This document shows positions 32,113 through 45,829 of a stretch of 64,000 nt of DNA, in pieces. Where the stretch lies: positions 112,597,806 to 112,661,805 of the forward strand of contig CM076849.1 of assembly GCA_039519185.1 (NCBI GenBank). Direction: 5' to 3'. Each line of letters begins with the position of its first letter. Position 1 is the stretch's first letter. Both the position numbers and the translations under genes were made by a program. Source of the stretch: Astragalus membranaceus (Eukaryota > Streptophyta > Magnoliopsida > Fabales > Fabaceae). The notes below the pieces were generated by a model. It searched no databases. It was not told where the DNA came from and saw nothing but the letters and a program-made list of their open reading frames with translations.

Positions 32113-33352
32113 ATTTAGACTAAACTCAATTTTACATAATTGTTTATGTATCTCTTGTACATTTCCTATCTAAATAAATTTCATTTACCAAAACAAAAAA
32201 TCACAATGTATTTTTCATGGAAATTGATTTATTTAAATATTTTAAATTCATGAAAAATGCATGCCAAAAAATAAGTTTTGCCAACTCAAATAGCCATTCC
32301 CACCTGTGTCAGGATGCTGGGCATGTCCTCTTATAAAATAAAAAGACCTACCAATTATTAAATTCTACCACTTATAGTTTATAATAATTGCCATAAAAAT
32401 CCAAACGTCTACACACTTTCAACACGCGTGCACTTCTAAACCAGTGAGTTCCATTTTACCAACATGAGTCCAAGACAAGCTGCATGTTATATACAGCCGG
32501 TCTCTACTCCTGAACAAAATTTATCTGGCTCTGATTGTGGAAATGGGTGCAGAGACATCAAGTTCAAGATCTCACATGGTTTTCTGTTTTCTTTACTCTT
32601 AGCCTTCACCTAATTGGACGAAAGATTATGTTGGAGTTCTATAATTATATTAAGAAAACGGAGAACACTGTTATCCATAAGTTTCTCGATTAGTATTAAA
32701 AAGTAGTACTCGTAGGCTGTATTTTAAATCAATAGGTGTATGGCATGAATGCCTTAAGAGGTGGGAAGCTTTCTACTTTTGGGGGTAGTGTGCTACTATC
32801 TCTCTTAGTCTTCTTTTATCTAGTTTTAGTAACAAATGATTTTGTAGCCATTTGCAACCCTTTTTAAAAGGTGGATAGCTCAATCTAGATCATATAAATC
32901 AAATTTTTAGTTATTAAAAAATGTTAGTTATGGTGTTTGTTTACCTAGATCAAACTAGGGATTTCTGCTTTAAACTCTTTAAGTGTCCCTAATTTATCAA
33001 TTGAGTTGCTTCTTTAAGATAAAAGTAGATAGTCATGAACGGCGGTAGATCCTCTGTCATTTCTGGACAGTTCCAGTAGGAGAGAGATAGATACATCAAA
33101 TAAACATAGTATTAGTTTCAAATATTAATATTTTAATCCAGGAGTCTATCTTTCTCCTACCTCATCCAAGAAATGGAGAAGATTTCATTCCGTCAGGGGC
33201 ACTTTCATGAACTAATTTTATAACATGGAAGTTTCTTGATTAAAAAATGTATCAATCTCTTATGTAATAAAATTTGAATTAACTTAAAAGTACTTTTGAA
33301 ACAATATTGTTGTAAGTATTAGTTATAGGCATATTAGGTTTAATTAGCTTAG
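32113..33352. other. AT-rich DNA, nothing recognised
   Basis: About 1.2 kb with no convincing open frame, RNA gene or repeat. Together with 45191-45829 it is the DNA into which element D inserted. Confidence 0.55.
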
Positions 33353-33357
33353 CTTAC

Positions 33358-36118
33358 TGTCATACCCCAATTTTGTCCGGCTTAGGTCCAAACCCTAGTT
33401 TTCCACACAAAAATAAATTATGCATTGCATTTTGGGTCCTAGAAACCATTCCAAAGTTTTTGAAATCATTTTTAGGGTTAGAATGCACTTTTTGGGGAAA
33501 TTAGGGTTTTAGGGTCAAAAAGAGCATTTTGGTCATTTCTCACAAAAGGGTCTATGAAAATAATTTTTGCATCATGCATCAAAATTAGGGTTTTTGAAAA
33601 TATGTTATGCATGCATGGCAAGCTTTGGAAAATATTTTATGCATGCATGGCAAAAACCTAAAAGCAATTTTGTGGAAAGCAAGGATCAATTTCTATTTTG
33701 TTTCATAGGCTATGAAATCGATTTATACTTATTCTCATAGGCTATGAAATCGATTTATACTTATTTTCATAGGCTATGAAATCGATTTATACTTATTTTC
33801 ATAGGCTATGAAATCGATTCATACATATGCATATTCCAAAGCCATGAATCGATTCTTACCTTTTTTCATAAGCCTTAAAATCGATTGTCAAGATATTTCA
33901 TAGGCTATGAAATCGATTTATACTTATTCTCATAGGCTATGAAATCGATTTATACTTATTTTCATAGGCTATGAAATCGATTCATACATATGCATATTCC
34001 AAAGCCATGAATCGATTCTTACCTTTTTTCAAAAGCCTTAAAATCGATTGTCAAGATATTTCATAGGCTATGAATCGATTTCTCCATATTTTTAACTAAG
34101 CTAAGAATCGATTTTCACCTATACAAAAGGTCCTGAAAATCGATTCTTACTTGTTTTCAAAGAACAAAGAATCGATTCCCATGTTTTCCAAAGAATAAAG
34201 AATCGATTCCTCACTATTTCAACTATCCAAAGAATCGACTCTTGAGGCTTCTAAGATGATAAGAATCGATTATCACATTATTACACATCATACATAATCG
34301 ATTCTTTTCATTTCATTAAAATGTTTTTTTTAGATCTACGCGTTCCTAAGCCTATAAATAGGCAGCCTCAAGACACAGACTTTCACGAACACACACAGAT
34401 TTTCACGAACAGACACAGATTTCACGAGATCAGAGGAGAATTTCCCAAATCTCATTTCAGAGATTTTTCACGAGATCAGAGAAGCCAATTTTCGCAGATC
34501 TCATCTTTTCAGAAAAACTCTTCTATATTTTATTTGTGCTCTCTTCGTTCCGTTGGTCCGTCAGAGCTGATCTTTCGCTAAGAGTTAGTTGAGGTTGCAT
34601 TCTTCAAATTGTAAGATCCGCCTTCATTAGAGGTATTTCTGTCTTTACATTTATCATTATGTAATTATTGTGATCCATGCCAAAACTGCCCTATGTGATT
34701 CTATTTAGTTTTAGTGTATATTATTGTCCATTGTTGATGATGAATCATATGATTCCCACTTATGCCTAGTGCATCATGTTCTAAGTGGTGAAGATGGTCT
34801 CAGATGATTCAACCTCCCCCTTTCAAACCCTTTTAGTTTATAGGTTGTTTAAGTTGATGATTGGCAATGTGATTCACACTTGTGCACTTGTGCACTTAAT
34901 CTTAAGTGTGAGGATTGACGTACCAAAGTGATTCAACATTCTTTGATACGTTGGTCGCTAAATAATTTGCTTGCCTATGCTTGCCAATGATCATGATTGA
35001 GGCAACTCTTTTGCTTAAGCTTACAGTTTCGTTGTCTACTCTCATATAGAATATCATCAATACTTAGATAGGTCCATTCCTTACATTGCATCTTCCACTA
35101 GATGTGCATTTAGATTCCCTTGCGTTTTGTAGAAATATTTGAGTATGGTTCTCGCCTAGCATCTTCCACTAGATGTGCATTTAGGTTCAATCTCGCCTAC
35201 TCTTGTATTTTGCTTAATGCCCAATTCAAGTTCCTTCCTTGCCTATCTATGTGTTGTGATCTAATATGTGTAGTTTAGGCTTGATTGTTGTTTGCAAATT
35301 CAAATATTGTTGCTTAATGATTTGATTCCACTGATTGTGTTATGCTTGAATCCACCAATTCTTTCTTGCATTCATTGTTTTCATTTCTAAACGACCTGGC
35401 ACAAAAACGGTTACTAGTGGCAATCCATCACAACCTTTGTTGGTTTGATTGTCATGAAAGCCTCAATTTCAAAAGAATTTTCGTAAGCATAAAGCAAGCT
35501 ACTAGTGATAATCCATCACAACCTTTGTTGGTTTGATTATCATGAACGCGTCCATTTTCAAAAAGCATTTTTCTAAGTATCAAAGAATCAAAAACAAGTT
35601 ATTAGAGGTGGTCCATCATAACCTTTGTTAGTTTGATCATCATGAAAGCTTTCATTTTCAAAAGACGTTTCCAAAAAGATTTTCATTTTTAAGGCTCAGA
35701 AGAACTACGTAGCTTTGAGTTCTCCATCGCACCGGGAGATACGTAGGAGCGGGCCATGTCCCGTCAAGCATTTTTTCTAAAAAACCATTTTCCCCCTTTT
35801 TCATAATAAATAAAGATTTTCATTAAGATTTTTTCAATAAGAAGTAGAGAGGCAAAATTAAGTATTTTCAAGTCAACACACCAAAACCACACATTTAATT
35901 AAAGGTTCCCTCTCAGTAGAGAGGACGTGTGGGGTGCTAACACCTTCCCTGCGCGTAATCGACCCCCGAACCCTATTCTCTAGTTTCGCAAGACCAATCG
36001 CTTTCCAAAAAAGGTTTTCCTAATATTTTCCTTAATAAATATTGGTGGCGGCTTCATTGTCTTAGGAAAAGTTGTGAACGAGGAAGGTTCTCCCTCGGGG
36101 ACTTTTTCGGGCGCAACA
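33358..36118 (+). repeat. 5' LTR of element D (2761 bp)
   Basis: Starts TGTCATACCCC and ends GGGCGCAACA. TATA box CCTATAAATA at 34351-34360. It is near-identical to 42393-45185, which is 32 bp longer, consistent with one extra 32-bp repeat unit. Confidence 0.93.
33701..34315 (+). repeat. ATCGATT-spaced repeat array in the 5' LTR of element D
   Basis: A 32-bp unit (CATAGGCTATGAAATCGATT...) is repeated, then diverges. About 18 ATCGATT words follow one another at 30-36-bp steps up to just before the TATA box. The array sits in U3, where regulatory sites lie. Confidence 0.88.
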
Positions 36119-36120
36119 GC

Positions 36121-36138
36121 TGGCGACTTCACTGGGGA
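36121..36138 (+). promoter_or_regulatory. Primer binding site of element D
   Basis: TGGCGACTTCACTGGGGA two bases after the 5' LTR, close to the site of element B. This form is known from Ogre, where tRNA-Arg is the reported primer. Confidence 0.8.
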
Positions 36139-39100
36139 CACTTTTTAAAAGACGAGGGTCAAGCCTAACTAATTAAAATGTGTGGTTTAATGTAGTGTTG
36201 ATCTGATTAATACCTTGTTTGCCTTTCTTTCTTATCATTGATTGTAGGCATATGCATTTGTCTTCTTTGTTATTCCCTATCTCCTCTTCTACTCCTATTC
36301 TTTCTTTGCTTATGCCCATGCATTCTTCCAACCCCCCATGTTCCCTTCTTCTTTGCTCCTTTTCTCCAAAGGTAAGTTCATGCATCTCTTCCCTATTCTA
36401 TCCTGTTCCCTCTTCTTCGCTCCCTTTCTTGAGGTAAGTAGTGCATTGTTGTTGGCACCCTAGATTAGTTGTATTTAATTGGTATTGAACCCTAGGGTAG
36501 ACGACATGTTATTGCTTTCTATTGTCTGGATTGTCTGGATTTTTATTTGCAGGTGGGGTAGTTTTTAAGGAAATGCCCTTCGCACACACACTTGTACCTT
36601 GAGGCCATATGATTAGAGAAATAGACCATAACCCAGGTCTGTTAGGATACCTTAGGATGAGCGGATTCGAGTAGTGGGAGCCCATCAGGACCTTTGTCCG
36701 TTTGGCTACTCGTGAAAGTTTCAATCAGAGTTGTGCTCTTTCATGATGCTTCGTATCTAGCAGTTTGCTGCATTTACGGGGATTTTCATGAGAGGGACTG
36801 TGGCTCTGATGACCTTTGTGAGGGTGTGAATAGAGCTACATGAGAAGATTATCCCTAAAGTGCCTTAGATCATAGGTTCTACCCCCTTTTTAGGTCACAA
36901 GGGCTTTCCAAATCATGTGCTGCATTGTTGCATTCTGTTCAATCAAATTTTTTCTTCAAAATTTTCAAAAATCAAAAAGATATGCTTTTCCTTTTTAATA
37001 AACGCCTATATGAGGTGGCATATAGTGTGAAAATTTTCAAATCACCACCTGTAAATATCCTCTTTCTGCAAAAACACAAAAAAGAAGCATCATTGCATCA
37101 TTGCATCATTGCATCACTACATCATTGCATCATTTGCATTGCATAAAATTCCAATATTGCATTCCCTTTCATTACATAGAGATAAAACAAAAACAATTAC
37201 CATCTGCATAGCATAAGCATTTCATACAAAAAAATCCTCGTCAAGTTCATCCAAGACGAGACATTCATGCATAAGCATTATTTCAAAAAAGACACAGTAG
37301 AACTACGTAAGCTTTGATTCCTCATTACAATGAGGATACGTAGGAGCGGGTCATACCCCATCAAGCACATTTTTCTAAAACCCTTTTTCCAATAAATCAT
37401 TTGCATCTCCAAATAATTTTCAAAATCATTGTGAGCATCATGCATTTCATTGAACAAAAAAAAATGAAAACAAGAAAGCATCTCATTCATAATCATGAAT
37501 AAAAATCATCATCAAATTTATTCAAAATGTAGCATTCATGCACCATTTCATTAACCTCATCACTTTAGTACATCATTCCTCCATACATGCATCTCTCAAA
37601 AAAGGAAGGGGCGTTGGCATTTCATACTTTGCCTTGCCTCTAAAAAATCATCATTTAGAAAAAAGCATCATTCCTGCATCTTTCATCATTCAAAAGAAAA
37701 GGGGGGCATTGGTATTTCGTACCTTGTCTCGCCTCTAAAAAAATAAAAAAAAAATCAAAATCAAAAATCATTTTGAAAAAAAAAAGGGGCATCATTCTTG
37801 CATCATTCGCATTGGCATTCCATATTTTGTCTTGCATTAAAAATAACAAAATTATTTAGAATAAGCCACACTCTTCGAGTGGTCATTCTCCACGCATTTG
37901 CATCATACTTGCATATCATAATTTGTTCATTCATTCATTGCATAAAATAAGAGTTGTGATGAGAAGCGAGACGTTCTTGCGAAACAATCATCCTTTTTGA
38001 AAAAGTTTATCCCTACTTGGTTGCAAACTCAAGGTGTTCCAAGGTACTCAGTTTTTCAATAGCTCATTTGCATTTCTTTCAAAAGCACTGCATCCCATCC
38101 ATTCTATGACAAAAGACTGAAATAGTGTATCAAAGAAAAAACAAATTTTTAACTGATGTTAACTCTCTGTGAAGCGTTCTCCTAGTAAGCATGCATGCCA
38201 GGTGCAGTTTCTCTTGCTTGAGTCAGTCAATTTCCTTCATTTATCATCATTCCCCATCCAAGTCTAACCCCGCCCCGTCCACCCATAAAGTGCATATTCT
38301 CCCCATCAGTGCGTATTTGACTTTTGGTTCATTCTAATGCTTTAAGTCCTCCATGCTGGGGCAAGTCTGTGATCATTAATTCCTCTTGATTAATATCATT
38401 TTCCTTCAGTGCAAGTCTCTCAAAAAAAAAAAACAAATAATAATAATATAATAAACAAGAAAACAAGCTCGCTAGGTTGAAAACCCGCAAAGGGCGGCCT
38501 AGGCAAAAAGGAGCGCCCGGTGGACTGAAAACTCGCAAAGAGCGGTCCAGGCAAAAATTAGGGCACAAAAAAGGAAAAAGAGCAAACACATGAAGATAGA
38601 TAAATTACTGTTCTAAAGTTAAGTCTTATAGAAATAAGCAATCGGGATTTGAAATGAAGTTTGGCCATCTCCTCAAAAACCCCAAAATCCCAGAAAGTCC
38701 CTTTCCTACCCACCTTCAGCCAAGGAAAACCAAAATCCAAAAATCTCCCTAGACAAGGATCACCCCAAATAAAAAAAAAACAGTGCATCACTTTTTATCA
38801 GCTCACCCGAGTCGAAAAAAAAAAAAATCAAAAAAAGGGGATTCAAAAATGAAAATCCCAAAACAAAAGAAAATACAAAAGAAATGTAAGTGGTGAGCTG
38901 GTACATGTTACCACAAAATACAAGAGATCCTTGTCTAAATAAACCTTCAACCACTTCATCATTCCAACACCTGATTCCATAAACCTTCAAACACTTCCTT
39001 TGGCCTCAACATCAAACCCCTTAGTCATTCTACCATGAGACACGAATTTGCTTTAACAGAGCCCAAACAAGCTCAATAACCATCTTCCTCATAGACCATT

Positions 39101-42100
39101 AACCGTCAATCAACGCCAAACGAAACTCATCCTCCCATTAGCCTTAAACACTTCATTAAGCCTAACCCTCCTTCCTCCACAAAACACCACAATCCCGAAA
39201 AGTCCATTCCGATCAATGACCGGTTGCTTTTGTTCACTCAAATTCTAATCTTAAGACGAACAAGCTTATCTATGTACAATGTGTTTGCTCAAAAGAAAAG
39301 CAAACGATCAGAAAAAAGAAAGCTGATCAAGAAAGAATAAACCCTCAAAAAAAGAGAACTGAGGAAACAAAAACGAACAGTCAGAAAAAAGAAAGCTGAC
39401 AAAATAAAAAAGAGGGACTTGCACTCCAAAACACATTCAAGATGCATTAAAACAAGGTTTAGTGATCACCAGGTAAGGATTCTTTCGCACCAAAAGTCAA
39501 GACATCAGTAGAGAACCAAAGATTTGCACTGAGAATACCACTCAGACCCAAAAGTTGGGGCATTCTCTTCACCACCCACACCCCCTAGTCTTGGGAAAGT
39601 CTGTTCAATGCCCATCCCATGTCACTCCAGTTGTCAATGTCATTCCAAAGTGGGGCAAGTGCATTCCCATTCCTTCAACTCATTCATTCCCATAAAAACC
39701 TCACCGGGGCAATCTCTCAACTCACTATCCTAAACAAGACCTTGTCATTCTGATTGGGGCAGCTTTGTCCTTGTTATGACTGGGGCAACATCAAATTCTG
39801 TGGGTTGAAGCAAAACCCCTTTCATTCCAGCTTTCATCCCAAGAGCCGAAGCGTTCCCAATTCATCATCTTCTACACCCCTAGTTGTTGTCACCACTAGA
39901 CAGGGGCAAGTTATTCACTCGTCAAAGACCTGAATTGGGGCAATCTTGTATCTCTTGAGCCCTCATGAGCTTCGGCAACAACCATGTCTGTCATTCCTTC
40001 ACTTGCCATAAAAGTCCATGCCCTAAACCAATTCCAAGTTAACTGACTCATTCATTCACATTCGCACTCCTATGCATGCTTACTAGATAATGCTTCAAAG
40101 GAGAGAACACAAGTTGTTTACGTGATATCTAAAATTCAGTCATCATGGAAAGAAAGAGAAAACAAGTGAGGTTATTTGTAAATAAAAACCTTGAGAACAC
40201 CGGAGGTTGAATCAAATTCAATTTTTCAACAGAATGGTCAAAGTCCTTGCATTTGAAGTCTCGCATCTCATCATCACAAAAATGTTTACCTCATGCATCT
40301 AGGCATTTCAACCTATTCATTATAGCATATGCATCAAAGCATTACATTTGCATCTTCACATTTTGTGCATTCATCACGTTCCACGTCAGTTGCACAGAAA
40401 AAGCAGAAATCTTTTCATTGCATTGGCATCATATTAATGTTCGCACTTCATAAAAAGAAAAGAACAAAATCATTGCATGTCATTCATCACTAGAGCATTA
40501 CATTTAGCATCAGATATTTCACAGAAAAAGCAAACAAAGCAACAAGAAAACAAAGAAAAGAAACCACAAAAGCAACACAAAAGCATTCCATGTCATTCAT
40601 CATTTCACAAAGCATTCCTTTGTCATTCAATCATCAAACATTAAAGCAGTGCATATGCATCATATTAACGTTAGCATTTCCATAAAAGAAAAAAGAACAA
40701 GAATCATTGCATCAAACATCAGAGCATGGCATCATATTAATGTCTGCATTTCATAGAAGAAGCAAAAAGAAACAAACAAAAGTTAGAACAGGAGCATTTC
40801 ATTCATCAAAGCATCAATCACCACATACATTTGCATTCAAACATCAAAGCTATACAGTTGCATCACATCAATACTGGCATCTCATAGAAGAAAAGAAAGC
40901 TAGAACATCCCATGTCATTCATCATTTCATGTCACTCATCATTTTACAGCAATATCCCCATTTCATAAAAAAAAAAAAAAAAGAGAAGCCATGATTCTTT
41001 AAAAAAAAAAAAAAAGAGTTTTCCTTTGCATGTCATTAAAATACATGAGCATTCCATGCATTCGCATACCCGTGATTCTTAAAAGAGCAAAAAGAGAAGC
41101 CAAAAGAGAGAAAAGAGAAGAGCCAAGAGAGCAACAAAAAGAAAAGAAAAGAAAGAAAAAGAAAGAAGAGAAGCTAGAGAAAGAGAAAAAACATATAAGA
41201 ACAGTAGAAAATCATGCATTCATAAGCGAAAGAAAAAGAAAATCATGCATTGCGTACAGACAAGAGAAGAAAAGGAAAATCATTGCATTCATCAAGCATA
41301 TAAGAACAGTAGAAGATCATGCATTTATCCGACATAGACAAAGGAAATAAGAAGCTCATCATTCATCATAAGAAAAAAGAAAACAGCAATCATGGCATTT
41401 GCATTGCATGCATTTGTTCATTTTCAGCTACAGGTACAAAGAGAGGACGAGCACTTCGGTGTTAGTCCTCGCCCCCAGACTCCAGAAAATGTTCCCCCAA
41501 GTTGGGAGTTCAGAAAGAAAAAAAGAAAAATGAGAAATAGAAAAGAAAGAGAGAAAAGAAAAGAGAGCGCTCAAGCGCGCATTGCGGATCGGAGCACAGA
41601 GATCATCGCTCCCTTCTGCCCAGGTCTCACATCGTGTACGAGCAACGCGATGGACCGCAGCCCCATGTGAGGTTCAACGGAATAGTTGTATCAGCCTAAG
41701 ATACAGTGGACGCCGTGCATTGATCTGTATATCAGTTCCGGAGCTGATAACGATCCCCCCGGTCGCTCGAAAGACCAACAGGAAGAGCGTGCTCCTCAAA
41801 GCCACGTGCAAACTCGGATTCATCAAAGAGTTCGTTTAAGGATTACAGGTTTTAGGCAGCCTGGGCAATTTACCGCTTTCTGCACGCAAGTGCCCATTTT
41901 ACTTTTCTGTTTGCACGCCAAGTGCCCATTTACTTTTCTGTTTGCACGCCAAGTGCCCATTTACTTTTCTGTCTACACGGCAAGTGCCCATTCACTTTTC
42001 TGTCTGACGCCAAGTGCCCATTTTACTTTTCTGTCTGCACGCCAAGTGCCCATTTACTTTTCTGTCTGCACGCCAAGTGCCCATTTACTTTTCTGTTTGC

Positions 42101-42377
42101 ACGCCAAGTGCCCATTTACTTTTCTGTCTGCACGCCAAGTGCCCATTTTACTTTTCTGTCTGCACGCCAAGTGCCCATTTTACCTTTCAGTCCGCACGTC
42201 AGTGTTCATTTACTATTTTCGCACCAACACGAAAGTGTCTATCTTTCCAAAAAAAAAAAAAAAAAAGAAATTCGGATTTCTCCAAATGGACAAAATTGGT
42301 ATAATTTCTGAATTCTTTATTTCTATTTTACCTTCGAAATATGTCTCGCGCAATTCATATTTCTTGGTAAAATCCAA
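36139..42377 (+). other. Non-coding internal region of element D
   Basis: It holds simple A-rich and GCATCATT-type low-complexity sequence (for example 37085-37145) and an ACTACGTAAGCTTTGATTCC word at 37310 that echoes the LTR (35704). GGGGCAA-rich text lies around 39550-39990, and a more GC-balanced island (41440-41880) contains no recognisable domain. Every open frame is short and compositionally biased. The GC-balanced island could be a relic of the coding part or captured DNA. Confidence 0.75.
41885..42230 (+). repeat. 31-32-bp tandem repeat in element D
   Basis: About ten copies of a unit built on GCACGCCAAGTGCCCATTTA plus CTTTTCTGTCT, just before the polypurine tract. It has the same position and character as the 3' arrays of other Tat/Ogre elements. 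Confidence 0.9.
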
Positions 42378-42392
42378 ATAAAGAGGGGCAGC
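42378..42392 (+). other. Polypurine tract of element D
   Basis: ATAAAGAGGGGCAGC directly before the 3' LTR; the AGAGGGGCAGC form is usual in Ogre-like elements. Confidence 0.85.
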
Positions 42393-45185
42393 TGTCATAC
42401 CCCAATTTTGTCCGGCTTAGGTCCAAACCCTAGTTTTCCACACAAAAATAAATTATGCATTCCATTTTGGGTCCTAGAAACCATTCCAAAGTTTTTGAAA
42501 TCATTTTTAGGGTTAGAATGCACTTTTTGGGGAAATTAGGGTTTTAGGGTCAAAAAGGGCATTTTGGTCATTTCTCACAAAAGAGTCTATGAAAATAATT
42601 TTTGCATCATGCATCAAAATTAGGGTTTTTGAAAATATGTTATGCATGCATGGCAAGCTTTGGAAAATATTTTATGCATGCATGGCAAAAACCTAAAAGC
42701 AATTTTGTGGAAAGCAAGGATCAATTTCTATTTTGTTTCATAGGCTATGAAATCGATTTATACTTATTCTCATAGGCTATGAAATCGATTTATACTTATT
42801 TTCATAGGCTATGAAATCGATTTATACTTATTTTCATAGGCTATGAAATCGATTCATACATATGCATATTCCAAAGCCATGAATCGATTCTTACCTTTTT
42901 TCATAAGCCTTAAAATCGATTGTCAAGATATTTCATAGGCTATGAAATCGATTTATACTTATTCTCATAGGCTATGAAATCGATTTATACTTATTTTCAT
43001 AGGCTATGAAATCGATTTATACTTATTTTCATAGGCTATGAAATCGATTCATACATATGCATATTCCAAAGCCATGAATCGATTCTTACCTTTTTTCAAA
43101 AGCCTTAAAATCGATTGTCAAGATATTTCATAGGCTATGAATCGATTTCTCCATATTTTTAACTAAGCTAAGAATCGATTTTCACCTATACAAAAGGTCC
43201 TGAAAATCGATTCTTACTTGTTTTCAAAGAACAAAGAATCGATTCCCATGTTTTCCAAAGAATAAAGAATCGATTCCTCACTATTTCAACTATCCAAAGA
43301 ATCGACTCTTGAGGCTTCTAAGATGATAAGAATCGATTATCACATTATTACACATCATACATAATCGATTCTTTTCATTTCATTAAAATGTTTTTTTTAG
43401 ATCTACGCGTTCCTAAGCCTATAAATAGGCAGCCTCAAGACACAGACTTTCACGAACACACACAGATTTTCACGAACAGACACAGATTTCACGAGATCAG
43501 AGGAGAATTTCTCAAATCTCAATTCAGAGATTTTTCACGAGATCAGAGAAGCCAATTTTCGCAGATCTCATCTTTTCAGAATAACTCTTCTATATTTTAT
43601 TTGTGCTCTCTTCGTTCCGTTGGTCCGTCAGAGCTGATCTTTCGCTAAGAGTTAGTTGAGGTTGCATTCTTCAAATTGTAAGATCCGCCTTCATTAGAGG
43701 TATTTCTGTCTTTACATTTATCATTATGTAATTATTGTGATCTGTGCCAAAACTGCCCTATGTGATTCTATTTAGGTTTAGTGTATATTATTGTCCATTG
43801 TTGATGATGAATCATATGATTCCCACTTATGCCTAGTGCATCATGTTCTAAGTGGTGAAGATGGTCTCAGATGATTCAACCTCCCCCTTTCAAACCCTTT
43901 TAGTTTATAGGTTGTTTAAGTTGATGATTGGCAATGTGATTCACACTTGTGCACTTGTGCACTTAATCTTAAGTGTGAGGATTGACGTACCAAAGTGATT
44001 CAACATTCTTTGATACGTTGGTCGCTAAATAATTTGCTTGCCTATGCTTGCCAATGATCATGATTGAGGCAACTCTTTTGCTTAAGCTTACAGTTTCGTT
44101 GTCTACTCTCATATAGAATATCATCAATACTTAGATAGGTCCATTCCTTACATTGCATCTTCCACTAGATGTGCATTTAGATTCCCTTGCGTTTTGTAGA
44201 AATATTTGAGTATGGTTCTCGCCTAGCATCTTCCACTAGATGTGCATTTAGGTTCAATCTCGCCTACTCTTGTATTTTGCTTAATGCCCAATTCAAGTTC
44301 CTTCCTTGCCTATCTATGTGTTGTGATCTAATATGTGTAGTTTAGGCTTGATTGTTGTTTGCAAATTCAAATATTGTTGCTTAATGATTTGATTCCACTG
44401 ATTGTGTTATGCTTGAATCCACCAATTCTTTCTTGCATTCATTGTTTTCATTTCTAAACGACCTGGCACAAAAACGGTTACTAGTGGCAATCCATCACAA
44501 CCTTTGTTGGTTTGATTGTCATGAAAGCCTCAATTTCAAAAGAATTTTCGTAAGCATAAAGCAAGCTACTAGTGATAATCCATCACAACCTTTGTTGGTT
44601 TGATTATCATGAACGCGTCCATTTTCAAAAAGCATTTTTCTAAGTATCAAAGAATCAAAAACAAGTTATTAGAGGTGGTCCATCATAACCTTTGTTAGTT
44701 TGATCATCATGAAAGCTTTCATTTTCAAAAGACGTTTCCAAAAAGATTTTCATTTTTAAGGCTCAGAAGAACTACGTAGCTTTGAGTTCTCCATCGCACC
44801 GGGAGATACGTAGGAGCGGGCCATGTCCCGTCAAGCGTTTTTTCTAAAAAACCATTTTCCCCCTTTTTCATAATAAATAAAGATTTTCGTTAAGATTTTT
44901 TCAATAAGAAGTAGAGAGGCAAAATTAAGTATTTTCAAGTCAACACACCAAAACCACACATTTAATTAAAGGTTCCCTCTCAGTAGAGAGGACGTGTGGG
45001 GTGCTAACACCTTCCCTGCGCGTAACCGACCCCCGAACCCTATTCTCTAGTTTCGCAAGACCAATCGCTTTCCAAAAAAGGTTTTCCTAATATTTTCCTT
45101 AATAAATATTGGTGGCGGCTTCATTGTCTTAGGAAAAGTTGTGAACGAGGAAGGTTCTCCCTCGGGGACTTTTTCGGGCGCAACA
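42393..45185 (+). repeat. 3' LTR of element D (2793 bp)
   Basis: Direct copy of 33358-36118. TATA box CCTATAAATA at 43418-43427. It has one more 32-bp unit in the ATCGATT array (42736-43380) and scattered single-base differences. Confidence 0.93.
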
Positions 45186-45190
45186 CTTAC

Positions 45191-45829
45191 CTTACCTTGT
45201 CTATATATAATATGGATTAGCTTACCGTATTAAGAGCTTTGATCGTTTCTGCATAAACCCTAACTGTCTTCATTACGATCTTTTATGTTGTTCATTGCCG
45301 CCTTGCTCCTTCATAGGATTTTTTCGCCATCTTTGTTAGAGTAACAATATTGTTCGTTCTTTTTCAAGCCTATAACCACCATTCGTTTCTTTACTGATCA
45401 TTTTCAATTTTTGTCGCTGATATCGAATCACAACCCCTAGAATTAGAATTAAAGACTCAAAACCGACCTGGCCCAAAAAGTTCGCGGTAACCAAATATTT
45501 GACGCGCCTCCCAAGCTCCAGCCACCTTCTAGCGCTTGTAGGCCAGATTCCGCCTTCCCTGCTTCATTTTTTGGTGCCCTTCTCAGAGTGTCCTAGGTGG
45601 CCGTTTATAGTCCTGTTTGAGATATCAATTATTGTTTTTGAGAACTTTGGTTCGTGGGTCACTTTTATGATACACATTGTTTTCTGGTTTTTATTTTTTA
45701 ATTACTATTGCAAATCTCACAACATCTTCATTAGCCTTGGCTACCTTATTTGTACCTTTAGACCATTTTTCAGCACGTGGCTCCTACTTTTAAGCAGTGT
45801 TACTTCTTGTTAATGTTAATGATATTATT
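45191..45829. other. Unassigned DNA right of element D
   Basis: Contains a TATA-like CTATATATAA (45201-45210) and a 104-residue frame (45499-45813) with a hydrophobic second half but no known domain. It may be host sequence continuing from 33352. Nothing can be assigned. Confidence 0.4.

Larger units (their letters stand above)
33358..45185 (+). mobile_element. Element D: 11.8-kb non-coding LTR retrotransposon (LARD-type, Ogre-like)
   Basis: Two long direct LTRs (33358-36118 and 42393-45185) and a perfect CTTAC target duplication (33353-33357 and 45186-45190). A primer site directly follows the 5' LTR and a polypurine tract precedes the 3' LTR. The 6.3-kb internal region has no gag or pol reading frame. 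The ends (TGTCATACCCC..GGGCGCAACA), the primer site and recurring GAACTACGTA..GAGGATACGTAGGAGCGGG words are typical of Ogre/Tat elements. It must depend on proteins from an autonomous relative. The two LTRs are nearly identical, so insertion is recent. Confidence 0.92.

Noticed and set aside
33701..34315. CRISPR-like regular repeats
   Set aside because: Repeats and spacers both derive from one tandem unit, they lie inside an LTR, and the setting is a plant genome.
41686..42381. 231-residue frame in element D
   Set aside because: Most of it is the 31-32-bp tandem repeat read through. The first part has no recognised domain, and two other frames are equally open.
45499..45813. 104-residue frame that could be a small host gene
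   Set aside because: No domain, no clear promoter spacing and no codon signal. It is left as unassigned DNA.
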